Source: Prochlorococcus sp. AH-736-L23
Lineage (GTDB): Bacteria; Cyanobacteriota; Cyanobacteriia; PCC-6307; Cyanobiaceae
Assembly: GCA_028141225.1 (NCBI GenBank)
Contig: JAOIPS010000001.1
Coordinates: 62,001-126,000, forward strand
Direction of reading: 5' to 3'
Length of the DNA stretch: 64,000 bases
The notes under the pieces are model-generated. The model ran no database searches and was not told the origin of the DNA. It was given only the letters and a program-made list of their open reading frames with translations. Position numbers and translations under genes: made by a program. Within the stretch, counting starts at the first letter, position 1; every line of letters starts with the position of its first letter. Of this stretch, positions 1 through 8,923 are shown piece by piece.

Positions 1-153
1 AGAAACTATTCTGATTTTGTATGCTGGATATCTTGTCTTCCACCATTTATTGATAGAAATAGCTACTCCTTCTAAATTTTGTGTGCAAATATTGACCCAT
101 AGAATCTTAGTTTCAACTTCTTTGTAAAATTTCCAACTTGTAGGTGAAGCCAT
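1..153 (-). CDS. hypothetical protein, partial (runs off left edge)
   Basis: Open frame from ATG at 153 (MASPTSWKFYKEVETKILWVNICTQNLEGVAISINKWWKTRYPAYKIRIVS...) to the window edge. Confidence 0.5.
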   Translation of the reverse strand, partial: MASPTSWKFYKEVETKILWVNICTQNLEGVAISINKWWKTRYPAYKIRIVS

Positions 154-478
154 TAAACATCGCAAATGAAAAAATTTAATAAATTATGGGAAATGGTCCA
201 TAAGCTAAAAATTTTGTTTTTTTATAAGAGGATTTAGTTGAAGATATAGAGTTTTCATTAAGTGGTAATAAAAAACTTTAAACAAAAGATTTACATCCCT
301 TTCGCCTTCTAGGAAAGTATTATTTTAATTTTATAACGAGTTTCAATTAAAAAATATCTCCGCAAAGAAGGGGCCAAAAATTGACCCCTCTTGGTGAAAC
401 TCTTCCAAAGAAACACCTTTAAAATCTTACTCTGAAAGTTGCAAAGTTAAACAAATTAACAAAATCAAGATTAACAAT

Positions 479-688
479 TTATGCGGCCTTTTTAAAAGGA
501 TTCATATTCCTTAAAAAGTTATTACTTTTGTGGGTAGTCATTTTTCTATATCTTTGATTTATATCCAGGATATACTTTCTAGCTTTCTTATCACTTTCAA
601 TTTTCTTTTTTCGAAGACGTAAAGCCCTTAAATCTTCTATGGACATGAGCCTATCATCTTCATTGAAATTTAAATAATCAAATTGCAT
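479..688 (-). CDS. small basic hypothetical protein (69 aa)
   Basis: ORF track; Lys/Arg-rich composition, own intergenic space. Confidence 0.5.
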   Translation of the reverse strand: MQFDYLNFNEDDRLMSIEDLRALRLRKKKIESDKKARKYILDINQRYRKMTTHKSNNFLRNMNPFKKAA

Positions 689-1098
689 CAGTTTAAGAAA
701 TTAAGTTTCTTCCTTAAGTGCAAGATTAACAACCTTATTTTTATTTGCAATAGAGATAATTAACCAACTTAACTCAAATTAGTTATGCAATTTTCAGAAA
801 GCTATGAATTTAAGTATTAAAAAACTTTCTAAAATCAAGAAAAACTTTTGATTGAATTAGATGGATCTTCTATAGATACAAATGATTCTCCATAATGAGA
901 TTCGGCTGATCTTATTAGTAATATGTAAAAGAAATTTACTAAAGCTTTCTCCACGAGGATTTAGTAACTAATTTAAATAAACTCATTATTTTTGTAATAG
1001 CAATATACAAAATAAATTTATTAAGTAATCAAGATATTTATCTTATAAAGCATAGTTGCATATTTAAAAAAGAAAAATTTACACTCTCAGCTTTTAGG

Positions 1099-1149
1099 GA
1101 GCGGACTAAATCCTCGTGGAGTATTGGACTTTAGCCCGCTCTGTCTTTT
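1099..1149 (+). terminator. terminator-like hairpin / possible 3' end of an ncRNA
   Basis: Stem gagcgg-a-ctaaa (1099-1110) pairs with tttag-c-ccgctc (1130-1141), one A.C mismatch, followed by tgtcttttt. Confidence 0.5.
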
Positions 1150-1301
1150 TAGCAAAAGAAACATATCACTGCAATGTTACTAGATCACCAATTATTTGTT
1201 TGATTCTGAATTAGCCCTTATTGGTTAATTCATCAAGATTATCTGAGCACAGGTTTGTATTATTTATTGTATAAGTAGGCTACAAAACTTTTGTCATATC
1301 A

Positions 1302-1376
1302 ATGGATTCAGTATTTTTGCTCATTGATATATTCATTTTTAAAATAATATTATTATTGATGCCTGAAGAAGGTTGA
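1302..1376 (+). CDS. possible 24-aa membrane micropeptide (MDSVFLLIDIFIFKIILLLMPEEG)
   Basis: Short ORF with ATG; first of three closely spaced + strand micro-ORFs. Confidence 0.2.
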   Translation: MDSVFLLIDIFIFKIILLLMPEEG

Positions 1377-1379
1377 ATT

Positions 1380-1475
1380 TTGAAAAAATTAATTAAATTT
1401 TTTAAACTACTTAAGAGAAGAATTGATATTCTTAATGCAGAGGCTGAATTGAAATTTATATTGGAAAATAAATAA
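1380..1475 (+). CDS. possible 31-aa micropeptide (TTG start)
   Basis: Short ORF MKKLIKFFKLLKRRIDILNAEAELKFILENK; stop overlaps next ATG as TAATG. Confidence 0.2.
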   Translation: MKKLIKFFKLLKRRIDILNAEAELKFILENK

Positions 1476-1621
1476 TGGGATTCCCACATTGCCCTATTTG
1501 TGTTGTTCTAGCATTTGTTTCGGTTTTTATGGGAGTTACTCGTAGTTATATGTTCTATATTCTTGTTCGGGAGTTTATGAGAGCCCGATCTACTTTTAAA
1601 TTGAAGTTTAGTTTCTATTAA
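1475..1621 (+). CDS. possible 48-aa hydrophobic small protein
   Basis: ORF MGFPHCPICVVLAFVSVFMGVTRSYMFYILVREFMRARSTFKLKFSFY, TAATG-coupled to the upstream ORF. Confidence 0.3.
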   Translation: MGFPHCPICVVLAFVSVFMGVTRSYMFYILVREFMRARSTFKLKFSFY

Positions 1622-1624
1622 TTA

Positions 1625-1653
1625 TTGACATCTAAGTATAAATACTTTATAAA
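1625..1653 (+). promoter_or_regulatory. putative sigma70-type promoter TTGACA-N17-TATAAA with a 14-bp palindrome (aagtataaatactt) in the spacer
   Basis: Direct reading; lies upstream of the 33-aa ORF leader. Confidence 0.4.
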
Positions 1654-1757
1654 TAGATTGTAGTGAATACTACAAAATCGTCCGATCTACCATCTGATAG
1701 ACCGCAGTACGACTCAAGCCATAGGACGGGGACTTGAGCAAGTTCAGGAGCTGCATC

Positions 1758-1859
1758 ATGGTAAACATGTATTTCAATGGAAAGTCATTCGTATATTGTA
1801 GAAAAAAAGAAGAAAAGATTATAAAGCTTACTTATAGAGGATCTATTTATTTGAAATAA
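1758..1859 (+). CDS. 33-aa conserved-type micropeptide (MVNMYFNGKSFVYCRKKEEKIIKLTYRGSIYLK), Yfr6-like
   Basis: ORF of exactly 33 codons with AGGAG Shine-Dalgarno at 1746-1750 and a structured leader (ctcaag 1713-1718 / cttgag 1733-1738). Confidence 0.55.
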   Translation: MVNMYFNGKSFVYCRKKEEKIIKLTYRGSIYLK

Positions 1860-2338
1860 GATTTCTAATTTCTTTTTTAAAAAAGTTTGGACATGTGTTG
1901 ACGTTTTAGATTAAGTATTTATTAATACTTTATAAGAAGAACTTATAGTGAATATATTTTTTGCCTATTTAAAAATTCATATATTCGTATATTTAGTAAC
2001 GAGAAATTAATTTTAAAATAATTAATTTGTAATTAGATTTTTAAAAGGTTATGCAACCTATTTCTGAGGAACTTTACAAAAAAATAGTTGAGAGTTCTAA
2101 AAAATGAGTAAGTTACTAATTGCTTTATTGGCTTTAGATATAGGTGTTAGTCTGTCTAAAGTTTTTATTTTTACCTGAAAATCAAATTGCTTAGCATAAA
2201 AGAAGCAATTGTTTTCTAACAGAAGAAATAGTTACTGGATATTATTTATTTGATCTATTTATTTTATGAAATACAAAATTAAACCAACAAAAGAACTTCC
2301 TAAAAGTAGTAGCACCATTAAAAGTGCTATTAATTTTG

Positions 2339-2725
2339 CTAATCCCATAAAGATAAATCCGAATTTCCTGTAGATCTTTGCATCCAGTGAATTTTCCAAA
2401 CATTATTTACTTTTTGAAAAATTGACGTAACTGTTGGTAAGTCATCATTAGGTGTTCCTTTATAAGTAAATTTTGAACCTAGTGTAAAAATGCACATAAC
2501 TATATTTTCGCTTAAAAATTCGAATCGGTGAATTTTAGTTATTTCTGCCTTTTCTTGAACAATTTCATCAGTAATCATTTGTTCGAACCCTTTTGCATCT
2601 ATGGGATTACCACTCGGTCTTATGAATAAAAAATCTGAAGTCGCATTGTTAACAAAAAATGAGGCCATTTTTTTTGGATTAGCAAACTCATTTAATAATG
2701 AAATTATTGTTTCTTTATCATTCAT
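2339..2725 (-). CDS. NTF2-like / SnoaL-type domain protein
   Basis: ORF track; alpha+beta pattern with '..GNPIDAKGFEQMI..VTSIFQKVNNVWKIHWMQRS' typical of NTF2-like proteins. Confidence 0.55.
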   Translation of the reverse strand: MNDKETIISLLNEFANPKKMASFFVNNATSDFLFIRPSGNPIDAKGFEQMITDEIVQEKAEITKIHRFEFLSENIVMCIFTLGSKFTYKGTPNDDLPTVTSIFQKVNNVWKIHWMQRSTGNSDLSLWD

Positions 2726-2847
2726 AAAAAAAAAGGGACGTCATCCTTCTAGTTTAGAACTACTGTTTAAAATGTATAAATAGAAATGAGATAATTCTAA
2801 AAAAAATTCGTTAGGATGTTTAAAATAATTAGATTTTAATGCAAAGC

Positions 2848-2970
2848 ATGATCAATTCATTAAACAAATTATTGCCCGTTGGCAAAAAGGTCAAAAAATA
2901 TTTGCCTTTCTTTATTGGATTTAAATTACTTACTTTTACTGGCTTTCTTACTTATTTAATGAATCGCTAA
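2848..2970 (+). CDS. 40-aa small membrane protein
   Basis: ORF MINSLNKLLPVGKKVKKYLPFFIGFKLLTFTGFLTYLMNR. Confidence 0.3.
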   Translation: MINSLNKLLPVGKKVKKYLPFFIGFKLLTFTGFLTYLMNR

Positions 2971-3013
2971 TTGATATAACCTTAAAAATAAATTTTAACT
3001 AAATTAAGATCTA

Positions 3014-3217
3014 GTGAATAAAGAAGAACGAACTAAAAGATTTAAGTCTATGTCAAGTTTGCAAAGACAAGAATTGATTTTAAAGAAGATGAAAGAGAGA
3101 GGCATAGAGGTAGGAAGTGGAATTCCTAATAAAAAATACGATAGTAAAGAGGTTTATGAATTAATTCATATTGCGAATTGTTTCCCAGAATTAAGAGAGG
3201 GAAAAAAAAATATTTAG
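3014..3217 (+). CDS. hypothetical protein (67 aa)
   Basis: ORF track; GTG start. Confidence 0.45.
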   Translation: MNKEERTKRFKSMSSLQRQELILKKMKERGIEVGSGIPNKKYDSKEVYELIHIANCFPELREGKKNI

Positions 3218-3236
3218 TTTTCTTTAATTAAGTTAT

Positions 3237-3617
3237 TTATTTTGGGTCCCTAATTGCAGCAATAATTAATCCACCTATCAATCCGAGATTAATAAATACT
3301 GCTCTTTGATGGAAAGGGAATACATGAAAAATTATTGTTGTTGGAATAAGAAATAGTAATAAAAAGACTGAACCGATTTTTTGTTTTTCTCCAAATATGA
3401 AAAATCCAGATCCAAAGATAAGACAAATAATGGCACCTACTAGAAGAATAGATGAGATTGTTTCAGGGATGCCTTTTGAAGAAATATATTCAACTGTTCT
3501 TTCAAAATCATTAATTTTGCCTGGTATGGCTGAGATAAAAATTGCTGAAATTAATAATCTTGAAAAAAAATCTAAAAAAGATTTGATCCTTTTATTTTTC
3601 AAAAAAGAAATTTTCAT
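3237..3617 (-). CDS. DoxX family membrane protein
   Basis: 'LDFFSRLLISAIFISAIPGKINDF' plus four hydrophobic segments, DoxX-like. Confidence 0.65.
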   Translation of the reverse strand: MKISFLKNKRIKSFLDFFSRLLISAIFISAIPGKINDFERTVEYISSKGIPETISSILLVGAIICLIFGSGFFIFGEKQKIGSVFLLLFLIPTTIIFHVFPFHQRAVFINLGLIGGLIIAAIRDPK

Positions 3618-3813
3618 AATCTTATTATATGAAAAAATATTTTACACGTTTGATAAATGCTTAATGACTCTGCAATACTTTTGAATTTTTCTCAAAGAAG
3701 TTTTGCTAAATTAATAGAAATCTTTTAATTAATGTGAATCTTGTTAAGGTAATTAATAGAAATTCATGAATTGTCTTTTTATATTTACGAAATATTAAAT
3801 CTAATTAAAATAA

Positions 3814-4290
3814 ATGTTTAAAAAATTTCTTTTAACTTCTTTTTTACTTTTAGGTTCCCTGATAACTATATATCCTTCAAAAAAAGAAAATACTAATTTT
3901 TTGGATTATTGTTATTCTTTAGAAAAAATAATTTCTAGAAATACAGTAGAAAAAAATAAGAATCTATCGAAGAATTTCAGGCCTTTAGCAAAAGATATTG
4001 CTCTATTTGGGACTAAAAAAACTAAAGGCACTTTCGCTAATAAAATAATTGATCAATATAAAAATTCCAAAAAATTATTTATTATTACTTTTATCCCAAA
4101 TAAAATTTATTGTTTAGCAGGATATTGGATAGAGGAGGTAAGTCCAGGAATATTTGAATCAATTTTCTATCAGAATACCAAACGAAAAATTAATGAATAT
4201 AAGAATACTAAAAAAGAAGTGGATGAATTTATTAAAGGAATTAATTTAGAATATAGATCTATAAAAAAAGAAATTAATGATTTTTTTTAG
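3814..4290 (+). CDS. hypothetical secreted protein
   Basis: ORF track; N-terminal signal-like hydrophobic segment. Confidence 0.45.
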   Translation: MFKKFLLTSFLLLGSLITIYPSKKENTNFLDYCYSLEKIISRNTVEKNKNLSKNFRPLAKDIALFGTKKTKGTFANKIIDQYKNSKKLFIITFIPNKIYCLAGYWIEEVSPGIFESIFYQNTKRKINEYKNTKKEVDEFIKGINLEYRSIKKEINDFF

Positions 4291-4322
4291 AAAGTTAAAA
4301 TTTTTTTTCTAATAAAATTAAT

Positions 4323-4538
4323 TTATTTTGACTTTCTAGTTCCGCCATAGGAATAATTTTTATGTGTAGAAATTAGATTCCAGCATTCTTTACAACAAAA
4401 AATCCATTTCGTATGAATTATGGATTTAACTCTGTAATGAGTTTTATTTGGCTTATGACATAAATCACATTTTTTCATTTTATCAATTAATTTTTTAATT
4501 TTTTTAGATAGGCAAAAGTATGATTTAAAAAGATTCAC
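4323..4538 (-). CDS. small zinc-ribbon-like protein
   Basis: Two CXXC pairs: CDLCHKPNKTHYRVKSIIHTKWIFCCKEC; the internal Met before KKCDLC may be the true start. Confidence 0.55.
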   Translation of the reverse strand: MNLFKSYFCLSKKIKKLIDKMKKCDLCHKPNKTHYRVKSIIHTKWIFCCKECWNLISTHKNYSYGGTRKSK

Positions 4539-4798
4539 GAAAAAATTTTTATCGTGTCATCATATATATGCACTCTACAAATCCTGAAGCAAAGCAGTGG
4601 TTTTGATGAGTGCGATTATTTTAATTACCTGATAAAAATTTATAATTTTTATTTTTTAAAATGTTTTTAGTTAACTTCAGTATTTTATTTAATTTATTGG
4701 ACATTTTATACAGCTTTCATTAAAAATAAATTTTTGATTATACATCTAAATTAGAACTTTAAAAAGAAACTCACGAATCATATTTAATTAATTTTATT

Positions 4799-4966
4799 AT
4801 GATTTTATTGATTTTTAATGTTATGAACATTTTCTTATTCTGGATATTATTTTTAGCTCTATGGGCAATAGTTCCCTTAATGATTATTAAAGGTAGAGTA
4901 GACGAAGAGCCTAAGATTCAGACTTCACCAAAAGTTAAAGAAAAGAAAAAAGGTTGGTTTAATTAA
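4799..4966 (+). CDS. 55-aa single-TM small protein
   Basis: ORF MILLIFNVMNIFLFWILFLALWAIVPLMIIKGRVDEEPKIQTSPKVKEKKKGWFN. Confidence 0.4.
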   Translation: MILLIFNVMNIFLFWILFLALWAIVPLMIIKGRVDEEPKIQTSPKVKEKKKGWFN

Positions 4967-5050
4967 CAGAAACTCTGTATTAGAAAAATTATCCATAAGC
5001 TAAATTTTTATAATTGAAGTTAAAGTTTAAATAAAGTTTATTTATAAAAA

Positions 5051-5635
5051 GTGAAAAAATTAAAAAATAAATTTCTTTATTTGGTTGTACTTGGAGGTAG
5101 AGCAGAAAAAGCTAATATTGAACTACATGATGTTAGATGGGTTGTTGGATCTAAAATTGAAGACTCATTCGATACTTTAAGAAAAGATTGGTTTGGATCC
5201 TCAAAAGGTTTGCATATTGATAGCTATAAAAAAATACAATATATAGATGGCCATAAGATTAATTTAAAAAATGTTCAAAATCATAAAATAGGAAAAAAGC
5301 AATTAGAAAAAAAAAATAATGCCAAAAAATACTTATGGTTTGTCAATATTGGAGGCTATAATCCAACTTCTATGATGGAAAAACATGAGTTTGGATTAGT
5401 TATAGCTTCAAATAAATTAGAGGCAAAAAATATAGCTAAGTCTAAATGGCTTATTGGGTGTAAAAAAAAGCATAAAGATGATCTTGCTTCTTTAGAAATG
5501 TTAATTAGTTTCGATGATTGTAAACAAATAAAAAAGATAGGTAATTGGGAAATAGAATTAGCTCCAGATAATAACTTTATTCAAGAAAACAATTATCCTG
5601 ATTGGTATGGTTATAAAAAAATAGACGAGAAATAA
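5051..5635 (+). CDS. DUF1543 domain protein
   Basis: 'LYLVVLGGRAEKANIELHDVRWVVG' and the repeated 'FVNIGGYNP' are characteristic of DUF1543. Confidence 0.65.
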   Translation: MKKLKNKFLYLVVLGGRAEKANIELHDVRWVVGSKIEDSFDTLRKDWFGSSKGLHIDSYKKIQYIDGHKINLKNVQNHKIGKKQLEKKNNAKKYLWFVNIGGYNPTSMMEKHEFGLVIASNKLEAKNIAKSKWLIGCKKKHKDDLASLEMLISFDDCKQIKKIGNWEIELAPDNNFIQENNYPDWYGYKKIDEK

Positions 5636-5702
5636 AGATTTAAGAATCTATTAATTTCAAAAAAATTTTGTTATGTATGTTCTCATTAATGTACTTAAAA
5701 TA

Positions 5703-6908
5703 TTAAAAAGAACTTGATTTTCTTAATAAATAAATTCCACCTCCAAGAGAAATTAAGACAGGTAACCATGCAGCCAAAATTGGAGGTAAAATTCCTTTTA
5801 CTCCGAACGAACTAAATAAAAATGACATAACATAATATATTAATATAAGAATTACGCTCAATCCAAATCCCTGACTTTTTGAAGATCTTAAATTAGATTT
5901 AGATCCCAGACTGCTTCCTATTAAACCAAAGACCAAGCATGCAAAAGGCAGAGTGAACTTTTCTTGAATGCGAACTTTAATTCTTCTTACCTCCTTCAAG
6001 TTTCCAGTTTTTTCATAAATCTTTTCTGCTTGCATAGCTTGCTTTAAAGTCATTTCATTTGCATCCTTAGGCACTTTTGCTAACTCCATAGGTCCTTCTA
6101 CAAATGGATATGTATATTCTTTAAATTGAATATTTGTAGTTTGTCCGCTTGGATCAATTGACACAATACTTCCGTCAGAAAATATCCAAGAAGAACTTTT
6201 TTTGTCAAATCTTCCATTCTTTGCCTTTAAGATTTGTTGAAAATCTTCTCTGGAAAAATCTAAAACTGTAACTCCGTCCATAATGTTGTTTTCATATCGT
6301 GAAGCATAAAATATATGAGTAAGAAAAGTATTTGTTTTTGTCGGTTTTTTATTTGAAGCACTTATCCTAGATCCATATCTTGAAAACATAATATTAAGTT
6401 TTCCTTGTTCGGAGCTAAAAGAACTTCCTATTCCTGCTCTTAATGTAGTTTCAGCTAATTTATTACTCGCAGGAACTAAATTATCGTTAAAGTAAAAAGT
6501 TAATCCTGTCATAAATATTGAAAGAGCTATAGCTGGAGAAATAATTCTTGAAGTTTTTATACCTAAGGATTTCAATGCTAACAATTCAGAATTGCTTGAT
6601 AACTTTCCATAAGCTAATAACGTTGAAAGTAAAACTGCCATTGGGAATGATAAGACTAAAAAACTGGGTAAACTAAAAAAAAGAACTTTTAAAGCTAAAA
6701 ATAAAGGTAAACCAAATTCAACTATTTTTCTTATAAGATCAAACATCACTCCAACAGATAATGAAATAACAGTAAAAGCAGAAATTGCAAATATCATGGG
6801 AGGTATTATTTGCCCTAACAACCATCTATCTATTAAAGGAAGTAAATACCAAGGAGAAATTATTTTATTAATAGTTCTTCTAATTAGTGATTGATTTGAA
6901 AGTTTCAA
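5703..6908 (-). CDS. LptF/LptG family permease (YjgP/YjgQ)
   Basis: 'IDRWLLGQIIPPMIFAISAFTVI...LPSFLVLSFPMAVLLSTLLAYGKLSSNSELLALKSLGIKTSRI'. Confidence 0.9.
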   Translation of the reverse strand: MKLSNQSLIRRTINKIISPWYLLPLIDRWLLGQIIPPMIFAISAFTVISLSVGVMFDLIRKIVEFGLPLFLALKVLFFSLPSFLVLSFPMAVLLSTLLAYGKLSSNSELLALKSLGIKTSRIISPAIALSIFMTGLTFYFNDNLVPASNKLAETTLRAGIGSSFSSEQGKLNIMFSRYGSRISASNKKPTKTNTFLTHIFYASRYENNIMDGVTVLDFSREDFQQILKAKNGRFDKKSSSWIFSDGSIVSIDPSGQTTNIQFKEYTYPFVEGPMELAKVPKDANEMTLKQAMQAEKIYEKTGNLKEVRRIKVRIQEKFTLPFACLVFGLIGSSLGSKSNLRSSKSQGFGLSVILILIYYVMSFLFSSFGVKGILPPILAAWLPVLISLGGGIYLLRKSSSF

Positions 6909-7097
6909 AAGAAGTTTATTTGTTTTTTACTGTCTTTTTTAACATTATAAAATATCAATGATTTAGAAACCAATGTGAAATTAATACTTAAGAAAAATAT
7001 TTTTATTCTTTTAGTTTCAATAATTAATCAGAAAAATAATTTATTAACACTTGCAATAAAACAAGAAATTTGGTTTCTTAAAAAAAATAGTTAAAGC

Positions 7098-7217
7098 ATG
7101 AAAAATAAAACTGTAATATACGAATGCAGTTGCATACATTGCCAACAAAAACTAAATCAAATTAATAATTCAAAAATATATTGGGATAAATTAATTTTAA
7201 GAAAAAAGTTGGTATAG
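7098..7217 (+). CDS. 39-aa Cys-rich micropeptide
   Basis: ORF MKNKTVIYECSCIHCQQKLNQINNSKIYWDKLILRKKLV. Confidence 0.25.
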   Translation: MKNKTVIYECSCIHCQQKLNQINNSKIYWDKLILRKKLV

Positions 7218-7338
7218 TTTCTCTACTAAATTTTTTCTATGTTTTAAAACTTTTTTAGTAGCCATTTTTAAAAATTATCTTCAGGAAAAAAATAAAGTTT
7301 TATGATCTTTACCATTAAGCATTTTTAGAATAATGATA

Positions 7339-7440
7339 TTACTTAACCTTTTGATTTTTTTTGTAGATCATATTTTCTCGATTTAAAAGAAAAAGGATAA
7401 TCAAAATACAAGATGGAATAAGAATAAAATCTAAAGACAT
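7339..7440 (-). CDS. 33-aa single-TM micropeptide
   Basis: ORF MSLDFILIPSCILIILFLLNRENMIYKKNQKVK. Confidence 0.25.
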   Translation of the reverse strand: MSLDFILIPSCILIILFLLNRENMIYKKNQKVK

Positions 7441-7573
7441 GCATTTTTTCAGTCTATTTTCTATCTAGCAAAAAAAAAAAACTTTGGCATCAATATATTG
7501 ACTTTAAGATTTTATTCAATAAGTTAAAAATTATATAAAAATTTAGTTTGTTGGCTTGCTTTTAAAATTGAAA

Positions 7574-7602
7574 GAGCTTGCAAGTATCCCACCGGCAAGC
7601 TC
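7574..7602. other. perfect 8-bp stem hairpin gagcttgc...gcaagctc in long intergenic region
   Basis: Direct reading; 13-nt loop. Confidence 0.45.
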
Positions 7603-7897
7603 ATGACGACCTAGTTAATTCAGTTTTTTTGATTTAACCAGCCAAGCACTTCCTAAATGCTAAACATATCTTACTAAGTAAAATTACTTACCGTGAGTAT
7701 AAATGCTCATTTTAAGTGATTTATCTGCGAATTTGATAATTAAAGGTGATTTGATCAAAAATTATGAATTGTAAATTATTTTTTAAACAGAAATGTAACA
7801 TATTGATCCATAAATACTCAAGTTAGAATAATTGGAGGCTTTGGTTTACATAAGTTAATATTTGTGTTACTTTAATTAACAATTATTATTATCTTTA

Positions 7898-8104
7898 ATG
7901 ACAAAATCAGGAGTTACTACAGAATCAGGTGGAAGACAGAATATGTTCCCATCAGAAACTAGGCCTTATGTTGATGAAACTGTATCCTACGATGGATATC
8001 CTCAAAATGCAGAAAAAGTGAATGGTAGATGGGCTATGGTTGGTTTCGTTGCACTATTAGGTGCCTACATTACAACAGGACAAATTATTCCAGGAATTTT
8101 TTAA
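7898..8104 (+). CDS. high-light-inducible protein (Hli / ScpC-D type)
   Basis: C-terminal 'NGRWAMVGFVALLGAYITTGQIIPGIF' (chlorophyll-binding ExxNGRxAM helix). Confidence 0.92.
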   Translation: MTKSGVTTESGGRQNMFPSETRPYVDETVSYDGYPQNAEKVNGRWAMVGFVALLGAYITTGQIIPGIF

Positions 8105-8199
8105 TACTTAAAATACCTTTTGTGAAAAGTTTTTTTAAAATTTTAATAATAAATATAGATTTATTTTAAATTCCTTATCTTGCTACTCATCTCCATAGT

Positions 8200-8328
8200 T
8201 TATTTCATATTTGAAAATAAGAAAAACCAAACAAATGTTATTGCGTTAAGGGTAAATATTATTCCTAGAAATGTATAGGCAAACTTTTTGCCAATAAATG
8301 CTGTTTCCGGTTCAAGCTTTACTCTCAT
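8200..8328 (-). CDS. 42-aa single-TM small protein
   Basis: ORF MRVKLEPETAFIGKKFAYTFLGIIFTLNAITFVWFFLFSNMK. Confidence 0.45.
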   Translation of the reverse strand: MRVKLEPETAFIGKKFAYTFLGIIFTLNAITFVWFFLFSNMK

Positions 8329-8782
8329 TAAATCCTCTGATTACCTCGATAAAGATAGCATCAAATAAAAAAAAAATAAGTTTTAAACGAGAAAAATAAA
8401 CAAATTAATATTTCTACCCTTAGTCAGTTTTTATAAGCTTATTTAATATTTTTTTTCTCCCTTTTAGATTTAGAAGTGAAATTAACAGTATCGTTACTGT
8501 TGCTTAAAACGCTCTTCAGTTTGAGTAATTACTACGCTAATGTTGATGAGTAAAATTAGCCAAAAACCGTTTTTTAAACTAGATTTGACTGTGTTAACCC
8601 TAAAACTAAAAAAATCTCTTAAAGATAAATCTTAGAAATGAGATAGAGATTTATTGTGGTTTAAAGTATCCTGTTCTGCTGAAAAAAGATTATTCAAACC
8701 TAAATTACTAAAGATTTTTTGATAAAATCGCAATAAAAAATAGCCTAATTTAAATTAAGCTATTTAAAAGTAAAAATTTATA

Positions 8783-8923
8783 TTAGATAAAACCAGGAAT
8801 AATTTGACCTGTTGTTAAATATGCTCCCACTAGAGCAACAAAGCCCAGCATTGCAAATCTACCGTTAAGCTTTTCAGCAACAATTTTTTCTTTTTCAATT
8901 ATTTTTGGTTCGCTATTTTTCAT
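8783..8923 (-). CDS. high-light-inducible protein (46 aa)
   Basis: Internal ATG of the ORF-track entry 8783..9001: MKNSEPKIIEKEKIVAEKLNGRFAMLGFVALVGAYLTTGQIIPGFI; start overlaps the upstream hli stop (TAATG). Confidence 0.9.
   Translation of the reverse strand: MKNSEPKIIEKEKIVAEKLNGRFAMLGFVALVGAYLTTGQIIPGFI

Noticed and set aside
1280-1489. 69-aa minus-strand ORF
   Set aside because: Low-complexity composition and antisense to three plausible + strand micro-ORFs; probably spurious
1915-1928. Confident NtcA-box annotation
   Set aside because: GTA-N8-TAC is expected many times by chance in AT-rich 64 kb; kept only as a low-interest finding
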